From Clostridiales bacterium (GTDB lineage: Bacteria > Bacillota > Clostridia > Lachnospirales > Lachnospiraceae): a DNA stretch of 49,515 nt. Both the position numbers and the translations under genes were made by a program. Under the pieces are notes generated by a model, which had not been told where the DNA came from, did not search any database, and saw only the letters and a program-made list of their open reading frames with translations. Shown here piece by piece: positions 23,744 through 32,768 of this stretch. Position 1 is the first letter of the stretch, and each line of letters starts with the position of its first letter. The stretch lies in assembly GCA_019423795.1 (NCBI GenBank), contig JAHZAT010000032.1, forward strand, positions 1-49,515, given 5' to 3'.

Positions 23744-24859
23744 TTATTCACCTTCTGTTGTATTGGAACTATTAAAGATATTTCCAGAATCTCCTTTGGA
23801 ACGATTATAATCGTATTTTGATGGATATCCGCAAGTTTCTGCAGCATCTGCACCACCATAATTCTGTGCGAAATCTTGGCGTTTTCCTTTATTAAACATA
23901 AAGTATTTTAATGCTTCCTGATTAGCTTTAAAGTTTACAAAAAATACAAAACCACAAGGAGGGTAATGTCCAATAACGGCTGTCTTATAAGTATTCTCAA
24001 TTGGCACACGAAGCTGATCAATCTCTGTAGTTCCCATAGTGGCTACGGAAAAAATAAGTTTCTTAATATAAGTAGAATCCATATCTGTAGATACATCGCC
24101 TAATGCATCAATAGCAATAGTTACAAGATCCGCAGGATTATGCTTTAACATTTTCTGGAAAGTTGCCTGCATAACAGCACGTTGTCTTCCAGTTCTCCCG
24201 AATTCTTCATCTCCATATTTTTTAGAATATACATGACGGACTCTTGCATAGCCCAATGCCTGACATCCATTTAATGTCTGCTTACCAGGTTTTACATTAC
24301 GATATTTCTTCTTGGAAATATAGTTGGTTGTATTAAGATATTCTGCTTCTCTTTTTTCAAGAGTCATTTCAATACCGCCAATGCGATTGATAACTTTCTC
24401 AAAAGCAGAAAGATCCACAACACAGAATTTATCAATTTTAATATTAAAGTTTTGGGCAAGTGTCTGATATAGAAGTTCTTCTCCACCAAATGCATAAGCT
24501 GCGTTTAATTTGTTTCTTCCGTGTCCCGGAATCTCAACATACATATCACGGAGAAATGATGTTAATTTTAATTCTTTTGTCTTAAAATTGATCGTTGCAA
24601 CCATCATGCTGTCAGATCTTCCATGATCACCATCTTCAGATCCCTGAGCTCCATTATCAGAACCGACCAACAAAATATTAACAACGTCTTTATCAAATGT
24701 CAGATCTTCTTTATTTTTAATCTTAACCTTATCCATGGATTGCTTTTTTGGAGTAACTGCAGCTTCTAATCTGGCATCGTAAAATCCAAGCATACCGCCT
24801 ACTACAATCGCAAAAATCAAAAAAACGCTTGTAAGCGCTGTAAATTTTTTAGAAAACAT
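23744..24859 (-). CDS. LCP (LytR-CpsA-Psr) family cell-wall polymer ligase
   Basis: A 371-residue type II membrane protein: short cytoplasmic end, one helix (about 8-28), then an extracellular LCP domain (about 55-290). Conserved residues for binding polyprenyl-pyrophosphate and metal are seen in LLVGSDN, GRSDSMMVATIN, TSFLRDMYVEIPG, NKLNAAYAFGG and the late GYARVRH and FGRTGRQRAVMQ segments. LCP enzymes attach teichoic acids or capsule-like polymers to peptidoglycan. The C-terminal 60 residues are polar and include Y-G-G-A-D. AGGAGGG lies nine bases before ATG 24859. Monocistronic; gap 24860-25080 holds no gene. Confidence 0.93.
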   Translation of the reverse strand: MFSKKFTALTSVFLIFAIVVGGMLGFYDARLEAAVTPKKQSMDKVKIKNKEDLTFDKDVVNILLVGSDNGAQGSEDGDHGRSDSMMVATINFKTKELKLTSFLRDMYVEIPGHGRNKLNAAYAFGGEELLYQTLAQNFNIKIDKFCVVDLSAFEKVINRIGGIEMTLEKREAEYLNTTNYISKKKYRNVKPGKQTLNGCQALGYARVRHVYSKKYGDEEFGRTGRQRAVMQATFQKMLKHNPADLVTIAIDALGDVSTDMDSTYIKKLIFSVATMGTTEIDQLRVPIENTYKTAVIGHYPPCGFVFFVNFKANQEALKYFMFNKGKRQDFAQNYGGADAAETCGYPSKYDYNRSKGDSGNIFNSSNTTEGE

Positions 24860-25082
24860 TATAAAATACCCTCCTTATTTTCTCTCTCCGTATTTTATCA
24901 TATATTTTTACAATATCAAATAATTAAAATTTATTTTTTTACTCCTTAAGAAAATCTTTTGATTATCCATATCAATTTGTTATGAATATGATGTAAAAAA
25001 TGTATTTTACGCACAATTATGTTCATGTTATGATAAAAATATCCTAAATAAAGGTAACTAGTTTACACTTTTATATTGTTCT

Positions 25083-25128
25083 AAAAAATCTCCAAAGATG
25101 AAATTTATTCTATCTTTGGAGATTTTTT
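25083..25128 (-). terminator. terminator after the LysR gene
   Basis: A 17-bp perfect stem (arms 25083-25099 and 25112-25128; central part TCTCCAAAGAT) with A/T tails on both sides, four bases beyond the minus-strand stop. Confidence 0.95.
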
Positions 25129-25131
25129 ATT

Positions 25132-26028
25132 TTATAGGATGGTTGTTTCACTTAAAAATTTCAAAAATTCTTTAGCGGCAATGCTTTGAGGATATTCTGT
25201 ATCATAAATCAAAGTAATATTTCGTTCTGGAAATGTTTCTTGCACATGAATCTCAAAGATTTCTTCCGAATCAAGATCATCAATAGCAAATTCCGGTGGG
25301 ATAAATCCGATTCCAAGATTATGCCGAACTGCTGGCAAGATCATATCTGTTGTTGCAAGTTCAATATCTGGTTCAAATTTTAATCCATTTTTCTCGAAAT
25401 ACTGATTTAGGAATTTCCTTGTGATTGCTTCGGATGTAAGGCTGATCCATGGATATTTTGAGAGTTGATTAATAGATAATTGTTTTCCTTTTAATTCGCT
25501 GTAACGTTTTCCACTAATTAAAATATCATGATATTCTCTTAATATTTGCTTTTTTAGAGGTTTTTCTATATGAAATGGTGCAGATACAACTGCAAAATCA
25601 ACATTTCCCTCTTTGACAATATGAATAGATTTCTTTGTGCTATTATTTAAAATCTTAAAATGGACATTAGGATATCTTGCATTAAAAGATTCCATTGCCT
25701 GAAATAAATAGCAATGTAAGGCTGTTTCTGTAGCACTGATATAAATTGTTCCATTATCAAGGCTTAACATATCGCTTAAATTACTTTCTGCCTTAAAAAA
25801 CTGAGAACAACCTGCAGCAATATATTCATAAAATACTTCACCTTCTGGAGTAAGTTTCATTCCTGTTTTACTTCTCTCAAATAGACGGCAACCAAGATTC
25901 TTCTCAAGATTGTGAATCGTTCTTGTTACCGATGGTTGGCTTGTGTGCATTGCAGAAGCTGCTTTTGTAAGATTTTCGTATTTCGCTACATAATAAAAGA
26001 TTCGATAATGTTCAAAATTTGAGTTCAT
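25132..26028 (-). CDS. LysR-type transcriptional regulator
   Basis: A 298-residue regulator: winged helix-turn-helix at residues 1-65 (FYYVAKYENLTKAASAMHTSQPSVTRTIHNLE, split here by function: recognition helix SQPSVTRTI) and an effector-binding domain from about 90. It lies 41 bases downstream of the SpoU methyltransferase gene and could share its transcript. No divergent target gene is present, so the effector and regulon are unknown. Confidence 0.92.
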   Translation of the reverse strand: MNSNFEHYRIFYYVAKYENLTKAASAMHTSQPSVTRTIHNLEKNLGCRLFERSKTGMKLTPEGEVFYEYIAAGCSQFFKAESNLSDMLSLDNGTIYISATETALHCYLFQAMESFNARYPNVHFKILNNSTKKSIHIVKEGNVDFAVVSAPFHIEKPLKKQILREYHDILISGKRYSELKGKQLSINQLSKYPWISLTSEAITRKFLNQYFEKNGLKFEPDIELATTDMILPAVRHNLGIGFIPPEFAIDDLDSEEIFEIHVQETFPERNITLIYDTEYPQSIAAKEFLKFLSETTIL

Positions 26029-26069
26029 ATTTTTGTTTAATTCCTTCTATATATCGTATATAAAATATT

Positions 26070-26891
26070 TTATCTTTTAGAAAGCTGCCAAAAAGCTACT
26101 GCACTGGCAGCTGCAACATTCAGAGAGTCTACACCATGTGCCATCGGGATTTTGGCTGTATAATCACATAATGATATCGTGGCATCATTTAAACCATCAC
26201 CTTCTGTTCCAAGTACAACAGCCAATTTATCTTCGGATATCAATTTTTGATTGTCAATACTTACAGAACGATCTGTTAAAGCCATCGCAACTGTTTTATA
26301 TCCAAGTTCCTTTAATTGTCTGATACCATTTTCCGGCCATGAAACTGTGTGATCAACAAAAGTCCATGGAATTTGAAATACAGTACCCATACTTACCCGG
26401 ACAGATCTGCGGTACAACGGATCAGAACATCCTTTCGTAAGCAGTATGGCATCCATATTTAATGCTGCTGCACTGCGAAAAATTGCCCCGACATTCGTTG
26501 GATTCATAACATTCTCCAAAATAACGATACGATTTGTATTTTTACATACATCAGTAAGAGAAGGCAGTTTCTTTCGATGCATAGCACAAAGCATTCCTCT
26601 TGCCATGACAAATCCTGTCAGTTTTTTCAATACATCATAGCTGGCGGTATAAGCAGGAATATCTGGGTACTGCTCTAAAATATGTTTCGCCTGAGTCTTA
26701 ACATGACGTTCTTCTACAAGAAATGAGATTGGTTCATATCCTTCATCAAAGGCTGTCTGTATTACTCGTGGACTTTCAGCAATAAAAATACCTTCTTTGG
26801 GTTCATAAAAATGCAACAGTTGTCCTTCAGACCGACGAGCATAAATATCTAATTGTGGGTCATCAAAATCGGTAATCGGTATGATCGACAT
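26070..26891 (-). CDS. SpoU/TrmH-family RNA 2'-O-methyltransferase
   Basis: A 273-residue enzyme that transfers a methyl group from S-adenosylmethionine to a ribose in rRNA or tRNA. The N-terminal part (1-105) is a substrate-binding domain; the SPOUT knot follows with motif 1 NPTNVGAIFRSAAAL, motif 2 VLGTEGDGLND and motif 3 IPMAHGVDSLNVAAA. The target nucleotide cannot be told from sequence (RlmB- and TsnR-like relatives exist). Its GGAGG ribosome site lies inside the last codons of the upstream GGDEF remnant, whose stop codon is one base before this ATG, so translation is coupled. Confidence 0.93.
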   Translation of the reverse strand: MSIIPITDFDDPQLDIYARRSEGQLLHFYEPKEGIFIAESPRVIQTAFDEGYEPISFLVEERHVKTQAKHILEQYPDIPAYTASYDVLKKLTGFVMARGMLCAMHRKKLPSLTDVCKNTNRIVILENVMNPTNVGAIFRSAAALNMDAILLTKGCSDPLYRRSVRVSMGTVFQIPWTFVDHTVSWPENGIRQLKELGYKTVAMALTDRSVSIDNQKLISEDKLAVVLGTEGDGLNDATISLCDYTAKIPMAHGVDSLNVAAASAVAFWQLSKR

Positions 26892-26892
26892 C

Positions 26893-27159
26893 TTATTTTA
26901 CCTCCAGTTTTTCATTATAGATAGTCGCATGACAGCCAGGAATCTTTTTACTATGATACATGGCAGAATCAGCATTGCGATACAACTGATCAAAAGTTAA
27001 TGCTTCGTCTTCTCTTGAAAAAGCACCACCAAGTCTTAAAACAATAATATCCATATCAACCTGCTGTAATTCATTAATCTGTTCATCTGGTTTATCATAT
27101 TCTAATGCAGATCGCAGTGCTTTGTTAATAATTAATTCATATTTAATAATTTGTTCCAT
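26893..27159 (-). pseudogene. C-terminal remnant of a GGDEF-domain protein
   Basis: An 88-codon frame whose second half (from VLRLGGAF) matches the end of GGDEF domains: the LGGAFSRED strand, FDQLYRNADSAMYHSKK helix and final ATIYN strand. The GG(D/E)EF active loop and everything before it are missing, so it cannot make cyclic di-GMP. The first 40 codons look unrelated. It is probably a relic kept because its end contains the ribosome site of the methyltransferase gene and can feed ribosomes into it. Confidence 0.75.
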
Positions 27160-27243
27160 AGGCTGCGTACCAGTTCCTTTTTATAATTCATTTTTTATTA
27201 TATCTTATTTTTTTACTTAAATCTACCAAATACTTACGATTTA

Positions 27244-27252
27244 TGATATAAT
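27244..27252 (+). promoter_or_regulatory. extended -10 promoter for the parvulin gene
   Basis: TGA-TATAAT, with no good -35. AAAGGAG precedes the start codon 27292. Confidence 0.55.
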
Positions 27253-27291
27253 AACCCCTCAATCACAAGTAAGATTAAAGGAGAAATCATT

Positions 27292-28035
27292 ATGAATAAC
27301 CAGAATGTACTGGCTGTTGTTGCCGGAGAAGAAATCACACAGAAAGACGTTGATGCATTAATCGCTGCTCTGCCAAAAGAACAGCAAGCTTATGCTTCAA
27401 ATGAACATTTCAGAAATCAGTGTTTAGAACAGATCATCACGGTTCATTTATTCGCTAAATTAGGTGAAGAAATGCAACTGGAAGAAACAGATGCTTTCCA
27501 AGATAATCTGGCACATGCAAAGAGAGAGATTCTTGCACAGATGGCTGTTGGAGAAGCAATGAAGGATATTGCTGTTACTGAGGAAGAGACAAAAGAATAT
27601 TATAAAGCAAATGAAAATCAGTTTATGGCTGGAGAAACAGTTCATGCAAAACATATTCTTGTAGATGAAGAAGACAAATGTCAGGAAATTCTTGAGAAGA
27701 TCGTTGCTGAGGAAATTACATTTGAAGATGCTGCAAAAGAATTCTCAACATGTCCATCCAAACAGCAGGGAGGAGATCTTGGTGCTTTCACAAGAGGACA
27801 GATGGTCAAAGAATTTGAAGATGCCGCTTTCGCTGCAGAGATTGGACATATTGTAGGACCTGTCAAGACTCAGTTTGGATACCACCTCATTAAGGTTGAA
27901 GATAAAAAAGATGCACAGGCTTCTGTTTACGAAGATGTTGCAGATACAATCAAGAATATTATTCTTCAGCAAAAACGCAACGACGTATATGGAAATAAAG
28001 TTGCCGAATTAAAAGAAAAATATGTAACAAAATAA
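27292..28035 (+). CDS. cytoplasmic parvulin-type peptidyl-prolyl isomerase
   Basis: A 247-residue protein. The first 110 residues form a SurA/PrsA-like helical chaperone part (starting VVAGEEITQKDVDALI); residues about 115-212 are a complete parvulin rotamase domain with HAKHILV, FEDAAKEFSTCPSKQQGGDLGAF (rejoined from two neighbouring pieces), PVKTQFGYHLIKV. It has no signal peptide or lipobox, unlike PrsA, so it acts in the cytoplasm as a general folding factor. Monocistronic with its own promoter and a strong terminator. No client can be named. Confidence 0.93.
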   Translation: MNNQNVLAVVAGEEITQKDVDALIAALPKEQQAYASNEHFRNQCLEQIITVHLFAKLGEEMQLEETDAFQDNLAHAKREILAQMAVGEAMKDIAVTEEETKEYYKANENQFMAGETVHAKHILVDEEDKCQEILEKIVAEEITFEDAAKEFSTCPSKQQGGDLGAFTRGQMVKEFEDAAFAAEIGHIVGPVKTQFGYHLIKVEDKKDAQASVYEDVADTIKNIILQQKRNDVYGNKVAELKEKYVTK

Positions 28036-28049
28036 ATTTCTATATAATT

Positions 28050-28094
28050 AAAAAAGATGCATTCCGTAAACATTTTTAGGAATGCATCTTTTTT
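28050..28094. terminator. bidirectional terminator
   Basis: 16-bp perfect stem (arms 28050-28065 and 28079-28094, core GATGCATTCC) with A/T tails, between convergent genes. Confidence 0.95.
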
Positions 28095-28102
28095 ATGATT
28101 CT

Positions 28103-28276
28103 TTATTGATAGCCGAGGTCTTCATCGTATTTTTTTATTTCTTCAGCCAAAGCTTCTCTATGCCCGGATAAGGCTGCAAATGGAGCAAATTGTGCTGCAC
28201 GATCTTTGATCGGCATAGGTGGATGTTTTTTGGAAACTGGGCGTTTCATATCAAGCATATCTTCATATTTATTCAT
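28103..28276 (-). CDS. 57-residue protein coupled to the Y-family polymerase
   Basis: Read directly from the minus strand: MNKYEDMLDMKRPVSKKHPP... with the motif DRAAQFAPFAALSGHREAL and a final DLGYQ. Proteins with the (D/E)RAAQFAPFAAL motif are conserved beside UmuC-like polymerases in Firmicutes. The ATG overlaps the polymerase stop codon in an ATGA, so translation is coupled and the two are made together. It probably is an accessory factor of the polymerase; function is unproven. Confidence 0.85.
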   Translation of the reverse strand: MNKYEDMLDMKRPVSKKHPPMPIKDRAAQFAPFAALSGHREALAEEIKKYDEDLGYQ

Positions 28277-29787
28277 GCTTTATGTCCTCCAATTTGATCG
28301 TTGCGTTCTTTCGCTGTTGCACCTTTTTCTAAGCTGATTCCTCTCATGATCGCATTTTTACCAAATCGCTTCTTGATCTCAAGTTCAGCTTTTTGAAGAT
28401 TTTTTTCTCGGATATCATCTCTTTTTATATCAACTTTCTCTTGACCTTCATTTTCTGCTTGAATAAGATCAAACATGGATATCTGTTGATACTGCTTTTT
28501 TTCTTCTGCTTTTGTATTTGAAATGATATGATTTGCTGTCACATAAAGTTTACGGATACTTAAAACCGGATCAACGATCTCATCATATAAACTTAGTCCA
28601 GCTTTCATGATTTTTTTGCCAGATGCACTCCATTCTTCAAGATTTCTCGTTCCATGTGCATGCTTTGGAATTTTTCTTCCATACATATCTGTAGAAATTT
28701 CACCTTTATAATTGCTCTTAAGATTTTCTGTATCATATTCAACTGTTAACACAATCTGATCGGTCATAACCATTTTTTCAAAAAGATCAAGGACTAGTTC
28801 GTTGATCATCTCTTTTAAAACCAGTTTGGCTTTCTCACAGGAATACGCACAAGAAAGAACCTGACCGCTTCCAATACTTTTAGTTTCTGGTTCATAAGAT
28901 TTGATATCCTTCATCGTACATGGTTCATATCCCCAGGCATGGTCGATTAATAGTTCTGCATTGATTCCAAATGTCCGATATAAAAGATCTTCATTATAAA
29001 ATGAAGTATCTTCTCCAATAGAACATCTGGCAATATCCCCCATTGTAAAAATTCCTATCTGATTTAACTTCTTTTGATAACCTTTCCCAACTCTCCAAAA
29101 ATCCGTAAGCGGTTGATGATCCCATAACTGTTCACGATAAGAGTGTTCATCAAGGCTTGCAATACGCACACCATTCTGATCTGGCATTGTATGCTTGGCA
29201 ACAATATCCATTGCGATCTTACAAAGATAAAGATTTGTCCCGATTCCTGCAGTTGCAGTGATTCCTGTTTCTTTAAGAATAGCCTTGATCATTTTCATAG
29301 CAAGTTCTTTTGCACTCAATTGATATAATTTGAGGTAATCTGTTGCATCAATGAAAACTTCATCGATAGAATATGGGTGAATATCATCTGGTGCTATATA
29401 TTTTAAATAACACCTGAAAATCTTTCTACTCATAGAAATATAATGAGCCATTCTTGGCGGTGCAACAATATAAGTTATTTCCTTTTTGGGATCTGTATCT
29501 AATTCAAGTTTATTATAAGATTCTCCATCAAAATCTCCGTAAATCCGGCTTTTTCGATCAGCATTTGCCATCTTTACCTTTTGTATAACTTCAAACAGCC
29601 TCGCCCGCCCTGAAATTCCATAAGACTTCAAAGAAGGTGAGACTGCCAGGCAGATAGTCTTACTCGTTCTTGACTCATCTGCTACAACCAGATTTGTTGT
29701 CAATGGATTCAGTCCTCGTTCTACACATTCAACCGAAGCGTAAAATGATTTTAGATCAATGGCAATATATGTTCTGGATTTGTTCAT
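28273..29787 (-). CDS. Y-family translesion DNA polymerase (UmuC/DinB-like)
   Basis: A 504-residue error-prone polymerase that copies damaged DNA. Catalytic acids D11 (AIDLKSFYASVE) and D142/E143 (YSIDEVF) are present, followed by the helix-hairpin-helix thumb and a little-finger domain. Near residue 440 the sequence QQISMFDL is a beta-clamp-binding motif. The long C-terminus ends with the conserved KKRFGKNAIMRG and KERNDQIGGHKA stretches seen in Firmicute UmuC-like proteins. Its stop overlaps the start of the 57-residue gene. The dehydrogenase gene upstream ends four bases before the start codon... the two are tightly packed. No LexA/DinR box was recognised. Confidence 0.94.
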   Translation of the reverse strand: MNKSRTYIAIDLKSFYASVECVERGLNPLTTNLVVADESRTSKTICLAVSPSLKSYGISGRARLFEVIQKVKMANADRKSRIYGDFDGESYNKLELDTDPKKEITYIVAPPRMAHYISMSRKIFRCYLKYIAPDDIHPYSIDEVFIDATDYLKLYQLSAKELAMKMIKAILKETGITATAGIGTNLYLCKIAMDIVAKHTMPDQNGVRIASLDEHSYREQLWDHQPLTDFWRVGKGYQKKLNQIGIFTMGDIARCSIGEDTSFYNEDLLYRTFGINAELLIDHAWGYEPCTMKDIKSYEPETKSIGSGQVLSCAYSCEKAKLVLKEMINELVLDLFEKMVMTDQIVLTVEYDTENLKSNYKGEISTDMYGRKIPKHAHGTRNLEEWSASGKKIMKAGLSLYDEIVDPVLSIRKLYVTANHIISNTKAEEKKQYQQISMFDLIQAENEGQEKVDIKRDDIREKNLQKAELEIKKRFGKNAIMRGISLEKGATAKERNDQIGGHKA

Positions 29788-29791
29788 ATGT

Positions 29792-31048
29792 TTATTCTAC
29801 ACCATAGTGTGTTAATAAAGCCTTTTCAGCTTCTGCACTCCATAATCCGTTATGCTTGTCACAAATATCAGCAAGATCGTTAAAGAATGGATCATCTTTT
29901 GCAAGACTTCTTAAATCAGAAATTGCTGTCATTGGCATATTGATATGAAGGTATGTCAATTTCTTTCCACCTGGAATGTCTGGAAGATTTTTTGTTGTAT
30001 CAACGATAGAATCAATTCCTCCAACATGAGTGATCATTACTGCAGGTTTGATTTCTTTTCTTGCTGCACGATCAATAGCTTCCTTCATATCATCAATATT
30101 TCCACCAGTACTTCCAAGAATCTTTGTTGCGTTATAATGACAGTCATATAAATTCACATCAGCTGAGAATTTGGAATCTGTAGGACCTGCAAATAAATTC
30201 ATACATCCATCATAAGCTAAGATTTTATTTCCAAGTTCAGCAACTCCTCTGACTGGTACATAAACAAAGACATCATCAAAACCTTTACCATCAACAGATA
30301 AAGCTTTTAATTCTTCTACCTGATTATTCATCTTAGCTGTATTAACATAGATTAATTCCACGCCTTTTTCTTTAGCTTCTTCTACGGAAATAACCTGATT
30401 TGCTCTTTCTAATTTGGCATCATCGATATCTGTAACGATCACTTTCGCTGGTTTATTCTCAATAGCTAATGCATAACTTACGGCACCTAATCCCATTGGA
30501 CCACATCCACCAAGAATTGCGATGCTTCCTCCTTTTTTAGTTCCCATTACATGTTCATAACGGTCTTTCACATGATAATTTGTCTTATATCCACAAATAA
30601 CGCAGCACATTGGTTCTGCAACAGAAGATTCAAAATAAGAATCGCCATCATGTGTCCATAAACATCCGACTTCAATAATATCATTTGGGAAAATACAATA
30701 AGTTGCAGCACCACCACACTGTGTATAAGAATATCCCGGAGATTCAGCCTGTCCCGGAATTGCTGGCTGCTGTGCAAACTTCTGACCTGGTTTGAATTTA
30801 TCCTGCCATTTCTTACCGACTTTTACGATATCTCCGGCAAATTCATGGCCAATGATAACTGGATGTTCTGCGACATCTGCTGGAACTCGCTTATGGTTTG
30901 CTCCTTGTTTTACCATCTTCCAGGTTGACATGCAAATGGAATCACTCATTACTTTGACAAGGATCTCATCATCCTTGATCTCTGGAAGTTCAAATTCTTC
31001 CAGGCGAATATCATCTTTTGCATATAATCTTACACCTTTGACTTTCAT
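29792..31048 (-). CDS. zinc-dependent MDR dehydrogenase, L-sorbose-1-phosphate-reductase-like
   Basis: A 418-residue medium-chain dehydrogenase. Catalytic zinc ligands C39, H68/E69 (IGHEF) and a later E (EPMCCV) are present; the four-cysteine structural zinc loop is absent. The NAD(P)-binding fold begins at GGSIAILGGCGPMGLG. Overall pattern and length recall SorE (L-sorbose 1-phosphate reductase), so a sugar-phosphate or polyol-phosphate oxidoreduction is likely; no PTS gene is near to support it. It lies just upstream of the polymerase gene on the same strand. Start ATG 31048 follows AGGAGG. Confidence 0.85.
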   Translation of the reverse strand: MKVKGVRLYAKDDIRLEEFELPEIKDDEILVKVMSDSICMSTWKMVKQGANHKRVPADVAEHPVIIGHEFAGDIVKVGKKWQDKFKPGQKFAQQPAIPGQAESPGYSYTQCGGAATYCIFPNDIIEVGCLWTHDGDSYFESSVAEPMCCVICGYKTNYHVKDRYEHVMGTKKGGSIAILGGCGPMGLGAVSYALAIENKPAKVIVTDIDDAKLERANQVISVEEAKEKGVELIYVNTAKMNNQVEELKALSVDGKGFDDVFVYVPVRGVAELGNKILAYDGCMNLFAGPTDSKFSADVNLYDCHYNATKILGSTGGNIDDMKEAIDRAARKEIKPAVMITHVGGIDSIVDTTKNLPDIPGGKKLTYLHINMPMTAISDLRSLAKDDPFFNDLADICDKHNGLWSAEAEKALLTHYGVE

Positions 31049-31119
31049 ATGCTACCTCCTAAAATATAAAATCCATATAAATTTATTCTAGCACAAAGAA
31101 TAAAAGTCTGCAAAAATTT

Positions 31120-31592
31120 TCATTTATAATAAGGATCGTCAATCAATCCAACAATTCCATTTTTATTTTTCTCCAGACAATATATCTGCAACAAAGCCAC
31201 AACCATACCAGCAGCTCCTGTAAAATATCCAGCAGGACTTGTGATCACTTTCGGTTTCGTCCGATCAAAGGCAATCTCCCAATGATCTTTCACTTTGGTT
31301 CCTGCAAGTTTTAAAATATGATTCGTTGCTTTTACAATAATTTCATTTAGTTTGGAGGATAATTCTTTATAGGTATTGCAACAATCTAGCAGATATAAGA
31401 TATTTCCGCCATCAAAAAAGACAGGACTGTTGTTACTCCAGTAAATTCTTCATTGTCTTCTGTAGAAGTATCTAAATAATGATCAAGGATCTCCATTGCT
31501 CCTGCTTTTGCATTCTCGTCCTGGTAAAGACGATACACTTCATTTAAGATTAATCCAATTCCACCGACTCCACTATAAAATTTTTGCCGCAA
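31120..31592 (-). pseudogene. frameshifted remnant of a LanC-like protein
   Basis: The first frame (31592 to about 31440) reads YSGVGGIGLILNEVYRL, the G-x-G-G-I repeat of LanC-like alpha/alpha toroids. At about 31440 the coding signal moves to another frame, which runs WSNNSPVFFDGGNILYLL ... SPAGYFTGAAGMVVALL and stops at 31120. So one frameshift breaks the gene, and the N-terminal half is missing. LanC proteins cyclise lantibiotics or add thiols to dehydrated residues; the zinc-binding Cys-Cys-His set cannot be shown here. No lanthipeptide precursor was found. Confidence 0.7.
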
Positions 31593-31601
31593 GAACCGCT
31601 G

Positions 31602-31702
31602 CTGCTGATACGTTCTCTTCCAAATGAATTCTCAAGTTCTGGATTACTTGTCATTCCCGTTTTGATCGCACCAGGACATACAATATTACTTCGGATAATT
31701 AA
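31602..31702 (-). pseudogene. fragment of a short-chain dehydrogenase
   Basis: The minus strand reads IRSNIVCPGAIKTGM then TSNPELENSFGRERIS, the segment after the SDR catalytic YxxxK helix (I-R-x-N-x-V-x-P-G-x-I-x-T). It has neither the Rossmann N-terminus nor the end of the protein, and it passes into the LanC-like fragment within a few bases, which marks a deletion junction. Confidence 0.6.
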
Positions 31703-31800
31703 TATTTTTTATGACTGGCTATTGATTATACCTATAATATTTTCTTTGTATAATAGAAAAATTATATAAAATATCTTGTAAACTACTTATCAATAAAAAA

Positions 31801-31838
31801 ACAGAACAAATCCATTTAACTATAAAAGGAATTGTCCT
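31801..31838 (-). terminator. probable terminator after the second LysR gene
   Basis: Imperfect stem ACAAATCC / GGAATTGT with a T-rich minus-strand tail, 16 bases beyond the stop codon. Confidence 0.55.
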
Positions 31839-31853
31839 ATTCATGCTTTAATA

Positions 31854-32741
31854 TTATTTTTTAAATTCGTCTTCCTGATATTTATCAACAATATGATTAA
31901 ACATCATGCGGACCGCAGGTGCCATAAAATTTGGATTCATCGTTGCTAGTCCAATGATTCGGCTTGCATGTGGTTTGATCGAGTAACTGTCTACCTTATA
32001 TGGAATATCTGTCATCACAAGTTTTGGCATCAGACAGATTCCAAAACCTTTCTCAACAAGTGCGATCGTTGATAAATCGTCCACCACATGATAATTTGAC
32101 TGTACCTGCAGAGAATTCTCTTTTAAAAAATTCTGGATATCTGCATCGGTACTGTCTCGTTGTGTTACGAACTGATGGTGCTTCATTTCTTCGATATCGA
32201 TATAACTTGTACTTTTATCTTCTTTTACGCCACTTGGTAATACGCATAATAATTCATCACGATATAATGGCTCGATTGGAATATCCTTTGCACTTGATAC
32301 GGATAAAAATCCAAGGTCAACGACTCCATTTTTGAGCCAGTAAGCTACATCATCATATGTTCCCTGAAAAACTTCAATTTCAATTTCTGTATATTCTTTC
32401 TTAAAAGAATGTAGGATCTCTGGAAGCCAGCTGGTACATACACTGGAGAATACTCCAATTTTTACTTTTCCTTGTTTTAATCCGTTTAATTCTGCGATTT
32501 CCTGCTTTAAGCTTTCATCACAGTTTAATACAGCATTTACATATGGTAATAGTTGTTCTCCATAATTTGTCAGATTGACACCTGCTTTGCTTCTTGTCAA
32601 CACTGAAAATCCTAATTCATTTTCCATCGAAGAGATGGCATGGCTGATTGCAGATGGCGTTAAACCTAGAATGTCTGCTGCTTTATGGAAACTTCCCACA
32701 TCTGCGATTGTTTTGAATACCTGGTAGGTTAAAAGGGTCAT
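31854..32741 (-). CDS. LysR-type transcriptional regulator
   Basis: A 295-residue regulator with an N-terminal winged helix (VFKTIADVGSFHKAADILG, recognition helix TPSAISHAISSME) and a complete effector domain. It stands beside remnants of a PotA-like gene and an intact NhaC-type antiporter, all on the same strand, and may have controlled that now-decayed cluster. Divergent target genes are absent. Confidence 0.92.
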   Translation of the reverse strand: MTLLTYQVFKTIADVGSFHKAADILGLTPSAISHAISSMENELGFSVLTRSKAGVNLTNYGEQLLPYVNAVLNCDESLKQEIAELNGLKQGKVKIGVFSSVCTSWLPEILHSFKKEYTEIEIEVFQGTYDDVAYWLKNGVVDLGFLSVSSAKDIPIEPLYRDELLCVLPSGVKEDKSTSYIDIEEMKHHQFVTQRDSTDADIQNFLKENSLQVQSNYHVVDDLSTIALVEKGFGICLMPKLVMTDIPYKVDSYSIKPHASRIIGLATMNPNFMAPAVRMMFNHIVDKYQEDEFKK

Positions 32742-32768
32742 AAATAAAACTTCCTTACTCTTATTATT

